From: Strongylocentrotus droebachiensis
Lineage: Eukaryota > Echinodermata > Echinoidea > Camarodonta > Strongylocentrotidae
DNA length: 64,000 nucleotides
Assembly: GCA_035222895.1 (NCBI GenBank)
Contig: JAVYIG010006591.1
Span: forward strand, 51,186-115,185
Direction of reading: 5' to 3'
Below the pieces are notes generated by a model that worked only from the letters and a program-made list of their open reading frames with translations, did no database searches and was not told the DNA's origin. Of this stretch, positions 12,701-22,225 are shown in pieces; positions within the stretch are counted from its first letter, which is position 1, and each line of letters starts with the position of its first letter. A program made the position numbers and the translations under genes.

Positions 12701-12939
12701 TGGTCTACAGTCTGATCTGAGCTCACGAAGACAATCTCCAGCTTGCCCTGGTTCCCATCCTTCTTCGTGAATTCGTTGTAAAACTTAGCCAACTCTGGAG
12801 TGAACTTTCGGCAAGGGGGGCACCAGTGAGCCGAAAAATAGAGGCCCACGTATCTGCCAGATCCACAGAGGCTTGATGTCTCTACTTCTGCTCCACTCGC
12901 CCCTTGTAATTTTTCTCCAAGCAACTCAACAAGCGCCAT
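3565..12939 (-). CDS. Nucleoredoxin/tryparedoxin-like protein, copy A (two exons, 148 aa)
   Basis: Small thioredoxin-fold oxidoreductase, expected to carry out thiol-disulfide exchange in the cytosol or nucleus; no signal peptide is visible. Coding exon 1 is 12637-12939 (101 codons) and exon 2 is 3565-3708 (47 codons plus TAG), joined in phase 0 through a GTAAGT donor and an ATGCAG acceptor. The active site WCPPC is residues 39-43. The cis-proline motif GIPT is residues 112-115, encoded by exon 2. The ending FPWKN matches the FPW ending of tryparedoxin/nucleoredoxin-like proteins, which are also about 145-155 aa. The intron is 8.9 kb, against 1.3 and 2.2 kb in copies B and C, because transposons have inserted. 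The pairing of these two exons is inferred from gene order. The exact substrate is unknown. Confidence 0.82.
3846..4032. mobile_element. T2/Kolobok-like MITE (short family), copy 1
   Basis: Flanked by TTAA on both sides (3842-3845 and 4033-4036) with ends AGG...CT, giving TTAAAGG...CTTTAA. The interior (GGATTAGACCAC, AGGTGGCTATCTCATTAACT, GAGGGAGCAA) matches the copies at 38767, 40381 and 47562. Confidence 0.8.
4137..4317. mobile_element. MITE with AATCGCAAAGACTTTCGA terminal repeats, copy 3
   Basis: Left TTGATCGCGAAGACTTTC and right CTCGAAAGTCTTCACAATCG are inverted copies of each other. About 180 bp, non-coding. Confidence 0.65.
5150..5400 (+). mobile_element. 3' end of an L2/CR1-like LINE inside the left foldback arm
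   Basis: Encodes the typical LINE C terminus WNSLPNTLKDCKS followed by SFKASLKTYL, a stop, the GCGCCTTGAGCACC and TTGCGCTTTATAAATG tail, and an (ATT)n end. It interrupts the repeated unit of the left arm and is absent from the right arm, so it inserted after the arms formed. Heavily 5'-truncated. Confidence 0.75.
6211..6400. mobile_element. hAT-like MITE end, other end not identified
   Basis: CAGTGGCGGATCC at 6211 matches the end of the element at 687. It is followed by G homopolymers and the shared motif CGACTCAGCCAGCCGG. I could not find a matching right end or target duplication. Confidence 0.45.
9142..9640. mobile_element. TTAA-flanked T2-like MITE sharing its left TTAA with the previous element
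   Basis: Ends AGGTATTACAAAGTTTTGG and inverted AGGTAATACAAAGTTTTGG are flanked by TTAA at 9138-9141 and 9641-9644. The first TTAA is also the right flank of the 4350-9137 element. It is AT-rich with no credible ORF. Confidence 0.75.
11894..12093. mobile_element. MITE with AATCGCAAAGACTTTCGA terminal repeats, copy 4
   Basis: Left ACAATCGTAAAGACTTTCAC and right TCGAAGTCTTTGCGATTGCG are inverted copies. About 200 bp, non-coding, in the intron of copy A. Confidence 0.65.
12140..12567. mobile_element. hAT-like MITE carrying a zinc-finger gene fragment
   Basis: Left end CAGGCGCGGATCTACGGGG and inverted right end CAGGGGCGGATCTAGC. The 5-bp sequence GCTTC lies outside both ends. The interior includes C and G tracts, AT-rich sequence and a fragment resembling a C2H2 finger (12248-12345). 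Confidence 0.75.
12248..12345 (+). pseudogene. C2H2 zinc-finger fragment (captured, frameshifted)
   Basis: Read with frame changes, the plus strand gives HAGEKPF, then KCKYCEK, then FNSSGNLTKHM. These are the linker and the finger residues of a classical tandem C2H2 protein. At least two single-base frameshifts (an extra T after CCCTT, and another around GAATGATATTC) and the lack of further fingers show a dead fragment. It lies wholly within the hAT-like MITE, which suggests capture from a host gene. Confidence 0.65.
12637..12939 (-). CDS. Copy A coding exon 1
   Basis: Starts at ATG (CAT, 12937-12939) in the same GCGCCATTATG context as copy B and ends with DRDRK before GTAAGT. Carries the beta strand [14 protein letters not shown] and the LEIVFVSSD strand. 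It has two more residues than B and C, in the KKDGNQGK loop. Confidence 0.9.
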
Positions 12940-13051
12940 TATGTTATTATAATTCAGTAATTAATAGAATAACCCGACGGAGCGTATGTTACAACTATTA
13001 TATACACGGAAGAGTATACTCTGTGTACTCAGGCGGCTGCTGTATCTGCCC

Positions 13052-13061
13052 CTATATATAC
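13052..13061 (-). promoter_or_regulatory. TATA box of copy A
   Basis: The coding strand reads GGGTATATATAGGGG, about 115 bases upstream of the ATG. It sits where copy B has TATAAATA. Confidence 0.6.
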
Positions 13062-13081
13062 CCTCGCAAACATATCATAAT

Positions 13082-13118
13082 GCTTCCTATTTGCAAGTCA
13101 TGTCCAATGATGACGCAG
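13082..13118 (-). promoter_or_regulatory. Conserved upstream block of copy A (bZIP-type site plus inverted CCAAT)
   Basis: The coding strand contains TGCGTCATCATTGG followed by TGACTTGCA. It is nearly identical to copy B at 18818-18856. TGCGTCAT resembles CRE/AP-1-type sites and CATTGG is an inverted CCAAT box. Function is inferred from conservation only. Confidence 0.5.
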
Positions 13119-13552
13119 TGGTCTATAAATAGATTACGTACAAGCGTTACGGAGCAGAGGAAGGAAGGGTTAGAGAGGGTTTGCAGACACAAACTCTTTT
13201 CAATCGTAATGTGCACAGGATTGTCTGAACTGCAAGACTATGTTTGACCACGGTCTACTTCCCTCCATATAGGCAAGTATATAGCTATTATTATTTTACA
13301 GCCAGATAATGACATAGTTTGGCACAAAGACTCATTTATGGAATCGTGCTCTAATGTTAATAATAATAAAGGCTGTACGGGTAGACTAGGCTAGGAGTAG
13401 TGATGATATAGTAGGTCCATGATATGACTCAAATCAAGCCTTCAGTTGGCACACCTGAAAATGGATCATTATCAAATTTTCCAGGTATATGATCGAGGGT
13501 CCCTTTGTTTCAATATGTAAAGGTTCATGCTTTCACAATCCGATATTTTTCT

Positions 13553-13635
13553 CCCTCTGATGATGATGTTGATAGTGATGATGATGGTGATGATGATGAT
13601 GATGGTGGTGATGATGATAGTGATGATGATGATGG

Positions 13636-13666
<31 letters not shown>

Positions 13667-13690
13667 GATGATGATGACGATATTTTTTGA
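13553..13690. repeat. (GAT)n microsatellite
   Basis: GATGAT/GACGAT array. The paralogous array next to copy B is at 19290-19385. Asp-rich, Ser-rich and His-rich frames through it are repeat translations. Confidence 0.9.
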
Positions 13691-13791
13691 TCTGAGCTGT
13701 GCCCCCTTCTTGAATCATCCATTAAAGGTACTATGTCCCTTTGCAGGTCAAAAAAATGAAAAATTTAAATTCCAACGGCATTTGAAAGATA

Positions 13792-13856
13792 ATACATTAG
13801 AGCTCCTAGTTGTAAATGATATTTATCATTTACAACTACTAGGAGCTCTAATGTAT
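13792..13856. repeat. 65-bp near-perfect palindrome
   Basis: The left arm 13792-13821 (ATACATTAGAGCTCCTAG...) is the inverse of 13824-13856, with a 2-base loop and one 3-base indel. The right arm is read into the LINE frame as GALMYELN. Confidence 0.85.
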
Positions 13857-14585
13857 GAATTGAATGCAGGTCTACTGCCAGTAGCCTTGGCTAGAATATT
13901 TAAGAAAAATACAAACAGTTCATAGTTATTCCACACGACAAGCGCAAGTATATCACTTACCTCTTGTTAGAACGCAATAATATTTGCCCTTACTACTTTG
14001 GGGTCCACTGGACCTAGGTTTTGGAATTCCCTTGAACCAAGAATAGCGCAATCGGTCAGTATTTATGTATTCAAGCGCAAACTGAAGTTACTTTATTTGA
14101 GTCGATATCGTCTAGATTTATAGTTGTGATCAATATTTAAGAAAATTATTTGCTATATAGGTCAGCATAATTCTACTCCCGTTTCTCACACCTATTCATC
14201 TGTCTGTCTTGTTTCGTTTTTGTCTGTGTTTCAGTCCTGTTGCTCGTTGTATATTCCTGTTTCTCTTGTTTTAGCGATTGTTTAGTATAGTCAGTAGATT
14301 TTAATGTACTTATTTATGTTTATATCTTATCAGTTGTTTAGTTAGTTTAGTTTGTAAGCATGTACGCATTATTCTTATCTGACGAGTTTGTTCTTTTAGG
14401 ACATACTCATAAACTACTCGTGAGGGACCTTAAATCCACAATCCTTGCTTTCAACCAAGGTCACCTCATCTTTTTATTGTAACGCCATATTCTGTTCACT
14501 TGTTATATTCATGTCATATTTGTAATGTGTGTTATGAAAGAAAGATAAATAAAACTTGAACTTAAACTTGAACTTGAACTTGAAT
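13824..14585 (+). mobile_element. 5'-truncated LINE (CR1/L2/Jockey-like) with hexamer tail
   Basis: Frameshifted remnants of a reverse-transcriptase ORF C terminus: ALMYELNAGLLP, ARIFKKNTNSS, HSYSTRQ then HLPLVRTQ, and GPRFWNSLEPRI with VFKRKLKLLYL before a stop. An AT-rich 3' UTR follows and the end is a short (CTTGAA)n tail at 14552-14585. The segment is absent from the paralogous flank of copy B, where the sequence runs from the GAT array straight to the TCGCTGATATCAGTGATG segment, so it inserted after or beside the duplication. Confidence 0.75.
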
Positions 14586-15145
14586 ACTCATTTAGAACTT
14601 CCCTAAAAAACGAAAGGGTTTGAAAATGGATTTTCATGGGAAAATAAAGACCATTATTTGTCGAATTGACATAAGTGATGGCAATCACCTATAAGTAATG
14701 GTTTGATTTTCAGACCCTTGTACCGAATGGTCATACGATTTGTGCTGCACAAAGATTCAATCAGTTTAATTTGGCCATTACAAGTAGTGGGTTATTGATG
14801 TAGACAAATGCTCATGAACCTGTTACAGCTCATTTTATGTATGTTATTACCAAAGAAAAAAGATGTCAGTCACTCACTCAATAGTGTCTGACAGGAAAGT
14901 CTAGAAAGTAAACGGTTTCCTTGCATAATTTGAATACTAGGACACTGCTAACGTTTAAATTTCACAGATAGGACATACATGACATAATTATTCATAATTC
15001 CTGCAAAGCTCTACAGAAGGGACATGTATCACTGTCTTGTTCTTTAGCTTTGTTTCGTTTTCGCTGATATCAGTGATGTAGTTAGTTTGATTAATAAAAT
15101 AGGATTGTGATACGGGTGACATAATGCTGTAGGCCCACTGCCTCC
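14586..15145. other. Intergenic sequence, no gene seen
   Basis: From about 15027 it is paralogous to 19417 onwards (CGCTGATATCAGTGATGT, AATAAAATAGGATTGTGATAC split across both). No coding signal. Confidence 0.6.
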
Positions 15146-15305
15146 TTATTCTTGCTCTCTCTCTCTCTCTCTCTTTCTCTTTCTCTTTCTCTTTATCTCT
15201 CTCTTGATCATTCTCTCCCTCCCTTTCCCTATTCCCGTCTCTCAGCCCTTCTCTATATAATTATACTTCATTTTCCCTTTCTCCTTCTCTCTACTCACCT
15301 CCACA

Positions 15306-15339
<34 letters not shown>

Positions 15340-15560
15340 TATCTCTCTCTTGCTCTCCCTCTCTCTCTCTCCCTCCCTTTCCCTATTCCCGTCTCTCAGC
15401 CTTTCTCTTTATAATAATGCTTCATTTTCCCTTTCTCTTTCTCTCTACTCACCTCCACCCATCTCTCCCTCTCTTTCTTTCCCCCTCTCTCTCTCTTTCT
15501 CTCCCTCCCCCGTCTCTCAGCCCTTCTCTATAGCTGTTTGTTCTCTTGTCTATCTACTCT

Positions 15561-15630
<70 letters not shown>

Positions 15631-15645
15631 CGGTAGGTCCATGCT
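15146..15645. repeat. (CT)n / pyrimidine microsatellite tract
   Basis: CT runs alternate with two copies of a unit containing CCCTATTCCCGTCTCTCAGC and CTTCATTTTCCCTTTCTC. The equivalent tract by copy B is 19548-20975, split by a transposon. Confidence 0.9.
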
Positions 15646-15759
15646 CTCTCTTTCTCTCTTTCTCTATCTCCCCTACTCAGTTTCACTCTTTCATTCCCAC
15701 AATTATACTTGCATCTCTCCTAACTCTTTTAACATTTAAATGCACTTCTTTAATGTAAT

Positions 15760-16356
15760 ATAAAAGGCATATTTATTTGTACGAAAATTCAGCAAGCAAT
15801 ATAAAAACGAAATGTATCCACTCAAAAGTTAATTCCTAGTAATCACTCAACCACACTACTGTATGAAATGAAGCCTATTTCATAATAAGCCTACACTTCA
15901 TATTACACTTCATAGCTGATATCGAATGAAACTGACTCCTTTCCCCACAACAGAATGATACTCTCACTCTAGCATAGAAAACTAGTGGGATATTTGAAAA
16001 CGTTGATGAATAAGAAAATTGTAAATCATCACAATTATTGATTAGATTTTTTTGGGGTCTTTGCTACATTGAAACAACTCGGTCTCATAACAGTGATGGA
16101 CTGGAAACACCAACTAAAAACAAGCAATCCCAAAAATGTTTTTAATGTGTGAACATACCCATGACGTATTTCCTGATCTGAACATGATTTCTATGGGATA
16201 CTGATTGCCATTGAATTGATTTCTGAAAAGCATTTGAGGTCGTGTCACTCGTGTGAAACGTTTATCATAATATTCATACCTTCTAGTCTATTCCATTAAG
16301 TCATAGTGTGTCCTATGGAAAGCTTCTTGATAGATTAATATACTCCAGTACAGGTA
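15760..16356. other. Duplicated intergenic flank
   Basis: Aligns by eye with 21017-21735 (for example TTCAGCAAGCAATATA and ATCGAATGAAACTGACT) and marks the outer part of the tandem duplication unit. No gene seen. Confidence 0.65.
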
Positions 16357-16516
16357 TCGCGCAATCGCAAATACTCTCGAGAAATTAGCTCAATACCCTG
16401 TAGTATATTCCATAGAAATCACGTCATGATTACGTCATACTTCATTGCAGGCCACAATGTCAAAAATTGCCTTACTAAAATAGGTTGATTCTCGAAAGTC
16501 TTTGTGATCATGTTGG
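16357..16516. mobile_element. MITE with AATCGCAAAGACTTTCGA terminal repeats, copy 5
   Basis: Left GCGCAATCGCAAATACTCTC and right CTCGAAAGTCTTTGTGATCA are inverted. A diverged paralogous copy lies at about 21739-21936 in the duplicated flank, so the insertion predates that duplication. Confidence 0.65.
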
Positions 16517-16915
16517 GAATTAATTTCATTAAAGGACCCCCTGCCATCTACTTGTCTTTAAACGATTTCAAATGAGATGATTGATATGCTCTTAATGAGA
16601 AAGAGAAAAGCAGGGGTGTTATCCCCAAAAATGCAAATGTAGCAGGATTTTGCTCCGTTATATACAATTTTGGATTTAAAATTAGAATTTTACTGTGGTG
16701 CCTGTAGATTTTGCATGCAGCCTGTCAATAAAAGAGTATAAGTCCGTCGTATTTTATCTCATACACGAAAGTTATCGACTACATTGAATAATTCAGGACA
16801 TCCTAATTATATACGTCCAAGATCAAAGAACACGAAATTCGTGACATTAATTTTGTGGTTATAAAATTTGTTCAATTTTCATTTTTCCTGATTGTAGTTA
16901 GAGTCGAGAGTGAGT

Positions 16916-17059
16916 CTACTTCTTCCAGGGGAAATTTGCTCCCTCGGGGTCACCCATGACTTCATCCCTTGCCTCCGAGCAGATGACATCGCCGGTCTCG
17001 CTATCGAGGATGATGAAGGTCGGGATTCCTTGCACGCCAAACTTCGTGCTCAGCTTTCC
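16916..17059 (-). CDS. Copy B coding exon 2
   Basis: 47 codons and TAG (CTA at 16916-16918). Contains [11 protein letters not shown] and SEARDEVM. The sequence just past the stop (GTCGAGAGTGAGTCTACT on the plus strand) is shared with copy C. Confidence 0.88.
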   Translation of the reverse strand, partial: GKLSTKFGVQGIPTFIILDSETGDVICSEARDEVMGDPEGANFPWKK

Positions 17060-18680
17060 CTACAATGAAACAGAGAGAAAATCTTATGAATGAAATTGTG
17101 ATGTTCATGACGTTTTTTTGTGTGTGCAAGGAGAACAAGCATGACAAATGATGTCCATCAGCAACGAGTGAGAAATACGTCCTCAAGGCCTATCCAAGAG
17201 CCTTGATAAATAAGGATTGATGGCTCATCTGTGCCATTATTTTCTGCTTCGACTTTTTTTTAAATTACGGATGGTTGGGTTTAGGGAAAGCTTATTTATT
17301 CATATTGGTCACCACGCTTCCCGAATATAACTATATGCCAGTGCCATTCACAATCACATTCAGTGTAAGCATATATATTTCGAGTAAAGGTGGAATGGGG
17401 GGGGGGGGGGTCAAAGCGGTAGCGGCCTCCTCTTCTTGATTCAAAAATTTGTTGAAGAGTGAAAAGGGGGAAATATCCCCGGGTGGTACTTTTCTAGTGA
17501 CACACCCTCCTTCCATCTCTTTCTCTCTATAACTCTTTCTTTCTCCCGATCATGACTGTGTCATAATTTGTGCCCAACAGAATGTTACAAATGTGAATAA
17601 TTCCAGATCCTGTTTTTTCCATCAAATGCCGAAAGGAATAAAAACCTGAAAGGCGAAAATAATTTCCCGCCACTTCCCTTCCGACATTCCTGTATACCCA
17701 TACCTGCGATGATATTGAAAGCAATGTGAAAATAGCATACTTCGCCATTAGAAACATGCCTAACACCCGCCCAAGCTTTTACTCTTAAGGGGCCGGTTTT
17801 CCCCAACGCATGTGGGACGGGATCGAGAGAGAAAGGTCCCCGTATTTTACAATGACTTTTATCTCTAAATAGTTTCTCCGACAAGCCAAAAGGTGTTTTT
17901 TCACTCATAAACGAACTTTGACAAAATGAATATTTCTTTGGGGATCACTCGAACCCCCTCCCCAAGTTTGTATACGATGTTGTTATAGCGGCCCTCCCTA
18001 TCTTTCCATTTTTCTCCTATTCATCATGTGACACTTGCTAAACAGAATGTTTGAAATTTGAGGAAAGTAAAACAGCTATCTAAACATGGCAAACAGGAAA
18101 CAACTCTGGCATCAATCAAATGAAACGAAATTATCGAAAAAATATTTATGATACAAAGAAACATGCCATGAATTAACCTTAACATCACATCAAAGAATTT
18201 CTTTCTCGTTCAATTGAATAAACTGAATTGAAAACTGTATTGAAATTGAAAGAGACGCCCCCTAAGCCCCCCCCCCCCCGATCCGAATACGGGCACTTAT
18301 GCGTGGACAAGCTCATCAGAAATAATTGGTGGTGGGGGGGGGGGGGGGGGGCTCATGACCATGTTTTGCACTTCAGAACTCACCTCTCTATCACGGTCAG
18401 CATAGGGCAGGCTTAACCATGGCATGTCTTTGAAGTAATCATTAAACTCCTCTAGACTCCCATCCGCACTCACGAAGACAATCTCCAGCTTGCCTTCGTT
18501 TTTCTTCGTGAAAGCCTTGTAAAACTCGGCCAGCTTCGGTGTGAACGATCGGCAAGGGGGGCACCAGTGAGCCGAAAAATAGAGGCCTACGTATCTGCCA
18601 GATCCAGAGAGAGTTGATGTCTCTACTTCGGCTCCACCCGCCCCTTGTAATTTTTCTCCAAGCAACTCAACAAGCGCCAT
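16916..18680 (-). CDS. Nucleoredoxin/tryparedoxin-like protein, copy B (two exons, 146 aa)
   Basis: Thioredoxin-fold oxidoreductase with WCPPC at residues 39-43 and GIPT (cis-proline) encoded by exon 2. Exon 1 is 18384-18680 (99 codons, ends DRDRE) and exon 2 is 16916-17059 (47 codons plus TAG, starts [14 protein letters not shown], ends FPWKK). The donor is GTGAGT and the acceptor is ATTGTAG, phase 0. The intron is 1324 nt. There is no signal peptide or membrane segment. Length and the FPW ending fit small nucleoredoxin-like/tryparedoxin proteins. The frame is intact and substitutions against A and C are mostly conservative, consistent with a functional paralog. Physiological electron donor and substrate are not known from sequence. 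Confidence 0.9.
17060..18383 (-). other. Intron of copy B
   Basis: Partly paralogous to the intron of copy C (TTTCTTTCTCCCGATCATGA at about 17538 and 23138). Contains G homopolymers at 17397 and 18333 and no gene. Confidence 0.75.
18384..18680 (-). CDS. Copy B coding exon 1
   Basis: 99 codons from ATG in a GCGCCATTATG context (plus-strand view). Carries [15 protein letters not shown] and [11 protein letters not shown]. Confidence 0.92.
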
Positions 18681-18794
18681 TATGTTATTATAGTTCAGTA
18701 ATCAAAAGAATAATCCGACGGAGAGTATGTTACAACTATATATACACAGAAGAGTATATTCTGTGTACTATGAGGCGGTTACTGTATCTGTCCT

Positions 18795-18802
18795 TATTTA
18801 TA
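18795..18802 (-). promoter_or_regulatory. TATA box of copy B
   Basis: The coding strand reads GGGTATAAATAAGG, about 115 bases upstream of the ATG. Confidence 0.6.
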
Positions 18803-18817
18803 CCCAAACAGACTGAT

Positions 18818-18856
18818 GCTTCCTGTGTGCAAGTCACGTCCAATGATGACGCAATG
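18818..18856 (-). promoter_or_regulatory. Conserved upstream block of copy B
   Basis: The coding strand carries TTGCGTCATCATTGG and GTGACTTGCA. It is almost identical to copy A's block, at nearly the same distance from the TATA box. Confidence 0.5.
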
Positions 18857-19289
18857 TTCTATATATACATAGATCAAGTTAGCGAAGGAAGGGTTAGAGA
18901 TGGTTTGCAGACACAAACTCTTTTCAATCGTAAACGGAGTGTCTGAAGTGCAAGACTATGATATTCCACGGTCTACTGCCCTCTATATAAAGGGAAGGTG
19001 ATATCATTTATTTGATACCTACCTACAGCCACATCCTGACAGAGTTAGGCTTAGATCAAGGCTTTATGGAATTGTGTTTAAATGTCAAAATAAAGGCTGT
19101 ACGTGCAGACTAGGTTAAGCGTAGTGATGATAGTAGGTCCATGATATGACTCAAATCAAGCCTTTAGTTGGCACACTATTCTAACCTTAAAAGGGATCAT
19201 TACCAAATGTTTCCAGGTATATGATCGAGGGTCCCTTTAGCTACACTGTTTCAACATGTAGCTTCATGCTTTCACAATCATTATTTTTC

Positions 19290-19385
19290 TTGCTCTGATG
19301 ATGATGATGATAACGATGATGATGATAATGACGATGATGATGATGATGATGATGATGACGACGACGATGATGATGATGACGATAT
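19290..19385. repeat. (GAT)n microsatellite
   Basis: Paralogous to the array at 13553. Confidence 0.88.
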
Positions 19386-19547
19386 TTTTTTGACCTGTGC
19401 CCCTCTTATTGAATCAGTGTATCACTTGTTCTGTATATCTTTGTTTCATTTTCGCTGATATCAGTGATGTCAATAATAGTTACATTAATAAAATAGGATT
19501 GTGATACGGGTGACATAATGATGTAGGCTCACTGTCTCCTTCTTCTC

Positions 19548-19672
19548 GCTCTCTCTCTCTCTCTCTGTCTCTCTCTGTCTCTCTGTCTCTTTATCTTTTT
19601 CTTTCGCTCTCTCTTTCGATCTCTCTGTCTCTCCCTCCCTTTCCCTATTCCCGTCTCTCAGCCCTTCTCTAT
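19548..19672. repeat. (CT)n tract, left part
   Basis: Ends with CCCTATTCCCGTCTCTCAGC and then CCTTCTCTATA, where the Tc1-like element begins. Confidence 0.85.
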
Positions 19673-19675
19673 ATG

Positions 19676-20679
19676 CAGTGCGTATATATTTAAAAAAATG
19701 TACCCAACTTTGGTAGCTTCTAATTGTAAAGTCATAACCAATATGACTTTGGAAATGATTTCATGATGAAGAGTAACTTATTTTCTGTCCAATGATACCC
19801 TATTCATAATATTTCTGCCACTGGTGACTGAGCAATGGGGTCTTTAAAAGGTGTTGTCAAAATCGCCTTGTTCCAAGTTTGGGTGGGTCAGGCCATAACT
19901 GCATGTGCTTCTTTGGTCTTAAACCCTTCTAATGTCAAATTATGCCTCGTGCTTCAGTGCTTCATTGTTTATAATGGTGCAATGCATGTAGGCTTTCACA
20001 GAACCTTGTTTCAATCCACATGATAACCTTAAATTATTTTAGACAGCCTACTAACTTCTTGTCTCATGATATCTAAGTTCTCTCTTCTTACTTGTCCACT
20101 GCGCCATTTCACAGGAGCATATAAGGTGTTTATCTGGAATAGCGAATGACAACTCAAAGGTTACTAAACCCAAATGCAAGAAAGAACATTATGATGATAA
20201 ATATCAAAGCAATTGACAGCAGACTTTCATGAAAAAAGATAACATCCCAAATAAACTTTTTGGAGGTAACCTTAAACAAGGGATGCGAATGAAGTCAAGA
20301 TTGTTTCATCATAACGAAAAGAATAAAATAAATTTTGCTTGTAATAAGCATTTTCTTGAGTTTGAGTTGATATTAACACCTTTTTTTTTATCAACTGCCT
20401 AATATTCAATGTAAATAAGCAATTGTTTTGGAATGAAATAACTCACACATGATGGCTTTTGACCCACATTCATTGATTCAGCTCTAACTTGGTACAAGCG
20501 GATTTTGACAATACTTTTTTGAAAAGCCTGCTGTTCAGTCATCCTTGGCAGCACAATAAATAGTTTCATTAGACAATTATTAGTTATTATTTACAATAAA
20601 ATATGATTCAAGGTCACACGGGTTATATATTTTTAATTAGAAGCTACCAAAGTTGGGTACGCTCTTTGTATACGTACTG
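19676..20679. mobile_element. Tc1/mariner-like DNA element (about 1.0 kb)
   Basis: Long terminal inverted repeats: the left has CAGTGCGTATATATTT then GTACCCAACTTTGGTAGC, and the right is the inverse CAGTACGTATACAAAG then GTACCCAACTTTGGTAGC. TA follows the right end. The paralogous site beside copy A (15252-15275) is uninterrupted, which gives the empty site. I do not recognise a transposase in its short ORF (19835-20023). Confidence 0.75.
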
Positions 20680-20694
20680 TATACATGTTTTATT

Positions 20695-20729
20695 TCCCCT
20701 TTCTCCTTCTCTCTACTCACCTCCACCCA

Positions 20730-20760
<31 letters not shown>

Positions 20761-20838
20761 TCCTCTCTCTCTCTCTTTCTCTCACTCCCTCATTTTCCCT
20801 ATTCCCGTCTCTTATGCAGCCCTTCTCTCTCTCCCTCT

Positions 20839-20877
<39 letters not shown>

Positions 20878-20975
20878 ACTCCCTCATTTTCCCTATTCCC
20901 GTCTCTTATGCAGCCCTTCTCTCTCTCTATCTTTCTCCCTCTATCTTTCTCTCTCTCCCCTACTCAGTTTCATTC
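20695..20975. repeat. (CT)n tract, right part
   Basis: Contains two copies of a unit with CTCACTCCCTCATTTTCCCT and GTCTCTTATGCAGCCCTTC. Confidence 0.85.
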
Positions 20976-21016
20976 TTTCATTTCCACATGTATATTGCAT
21001 CTCTCCTAACTCCTTA

Positions 21017-22060
21017 AACATTTAAATGCACTTCTTTAATGTAATATACAGGGTAATATTTATTTGTACAAAAATTCAGCAAGCAATATACAAACGAAAT
21101 GTATCCACTTAAAAGTTAGTTCCTATAGTAATCACTCAACCATATTATACATGAAGACTGAAATAAAGCCTTATTACATAATAAGCCTACACTTCATGCC
21201 GAATATCGAATGAAACTGACTTCCTTACCCGGCAACAGAAAAATCACTATAGTACAGAACACTAATGAGCTACATTGAGGAATAAAACAAATTTAAATCA
21301 TCACAATCATTGGTTACATTTTCTCTGGGTCTTTGCTATAGATGTTCATGTACATGTACAAATTATAGGTCCTACATGTTTAATCATAGGAGTGCACTGG
21401 TGTGCAAAGAAAATGAGTGGACTATAGGCTAGTACAGGAATTGAAGATTAAAACAACTCAATCTCATAAAAGTGAAAGTGAAAGACTAAAAACCAACCGA
21501 ATGCAAGCAATTTCAAAAGGCGTTTCAATTACAGTGTGTGCACACAACCACGGCATATTTCCTGATGATACGAACATGATTTCTATGGGCTAATACTGAT
21601 TTCCATTGAATTAATTTCTGGAAAGCGTTCGAGGTCATGTGAAACGTTTATCATAATATTCATACCTTCTAGTCTATTTCATTAAATCATATAAAGTGTG
21701 TTCTCTGGAAAGCTTCTTGGTAGATTAATATACTTAAACGCGCGATCGCATAGCCTTTCGCGAAATCTGCTCAATATCCTGTTGTATATTCCATGGAAAT
21801 CATGTCGTGATTACGTAATAATTCGTTGTACGCTGCAATATCCGAACATTTTAATACGCGGTGGTAAAGGCTATCAAAATTGCCTTACTAAAATAGGTTT
21901 AATTTTGACATTTTGGGGATCATTCTTGGAATTCATTTCGATAACGACCCCCTGCCATTTACTAGTCTTTACAAAATTTCGAATGAGATGATTGATAATG
22001 ATATGCCTTTAATGTGAACAACTCCGTTATATCAAATTGTGGATTTAAAATTAGGATTTC
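21017..22060. other. Duplicated intergenic flank between copies B and C
   Basis: Paralogous to 15730-16560. No gene seen. Confidence 0.6.
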
Positions 22061-22063
22061 GGA

Positions 22064-22225
22064 GCCTAGGCGTTGTGGCGTTGTGGCGTGCGCCTGTAAT
22101 CCAGCTAAAAAGTGGAAGTTACAAACTGATTCAGCCGAGGACGCAGGTTCGAAACTGAGTCACGTCTTTCGGATGGTGACGTTTAAAGGTCGGTCCCCAG
22201 ACGTAAATAATCATATCTGATTGAT
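22064..22225 (+). mobile_element. SINE with Pol III promoter boxes
   Basis: GTGGCGTGCGCCTGTAATCC (A-box region) and GCAGGTTCGAAACTGAG (B box) are followed by TTTCGGATGGTGACGTTTAA and GGTCGGTCCCCAGACG, a body type common in invertebrate SINEs. The head resembles either a tRNA (possibly Tyr, GTA loop) or the 5' domain of 7SL RNA. Confidence 0.6.

Noticed and set aside
13505..13925. Asp-rich, Ser-rich, Met-rich and His-rich ORFs
   Set aside because: All are translations of the (GAT)n array in different frames; no conserved domain.
15152..15758. 195-aa Leu/Ser-rich ORF
   Set aside because: Pure translation of (CT)n tracts; the same happens at 20603-21025 and 58691-58951.
19835..20023. 62-aa ORF in the Tc1-like element as transposase
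   Set aside because: I cannot recognise DDE motifs or any similarity in either orientation.
22064..22120. Human Alu contamination
   Set aside because: Only about 30 bases resemble Alu; the following body is different and the segment sits in ordinary local sequence.
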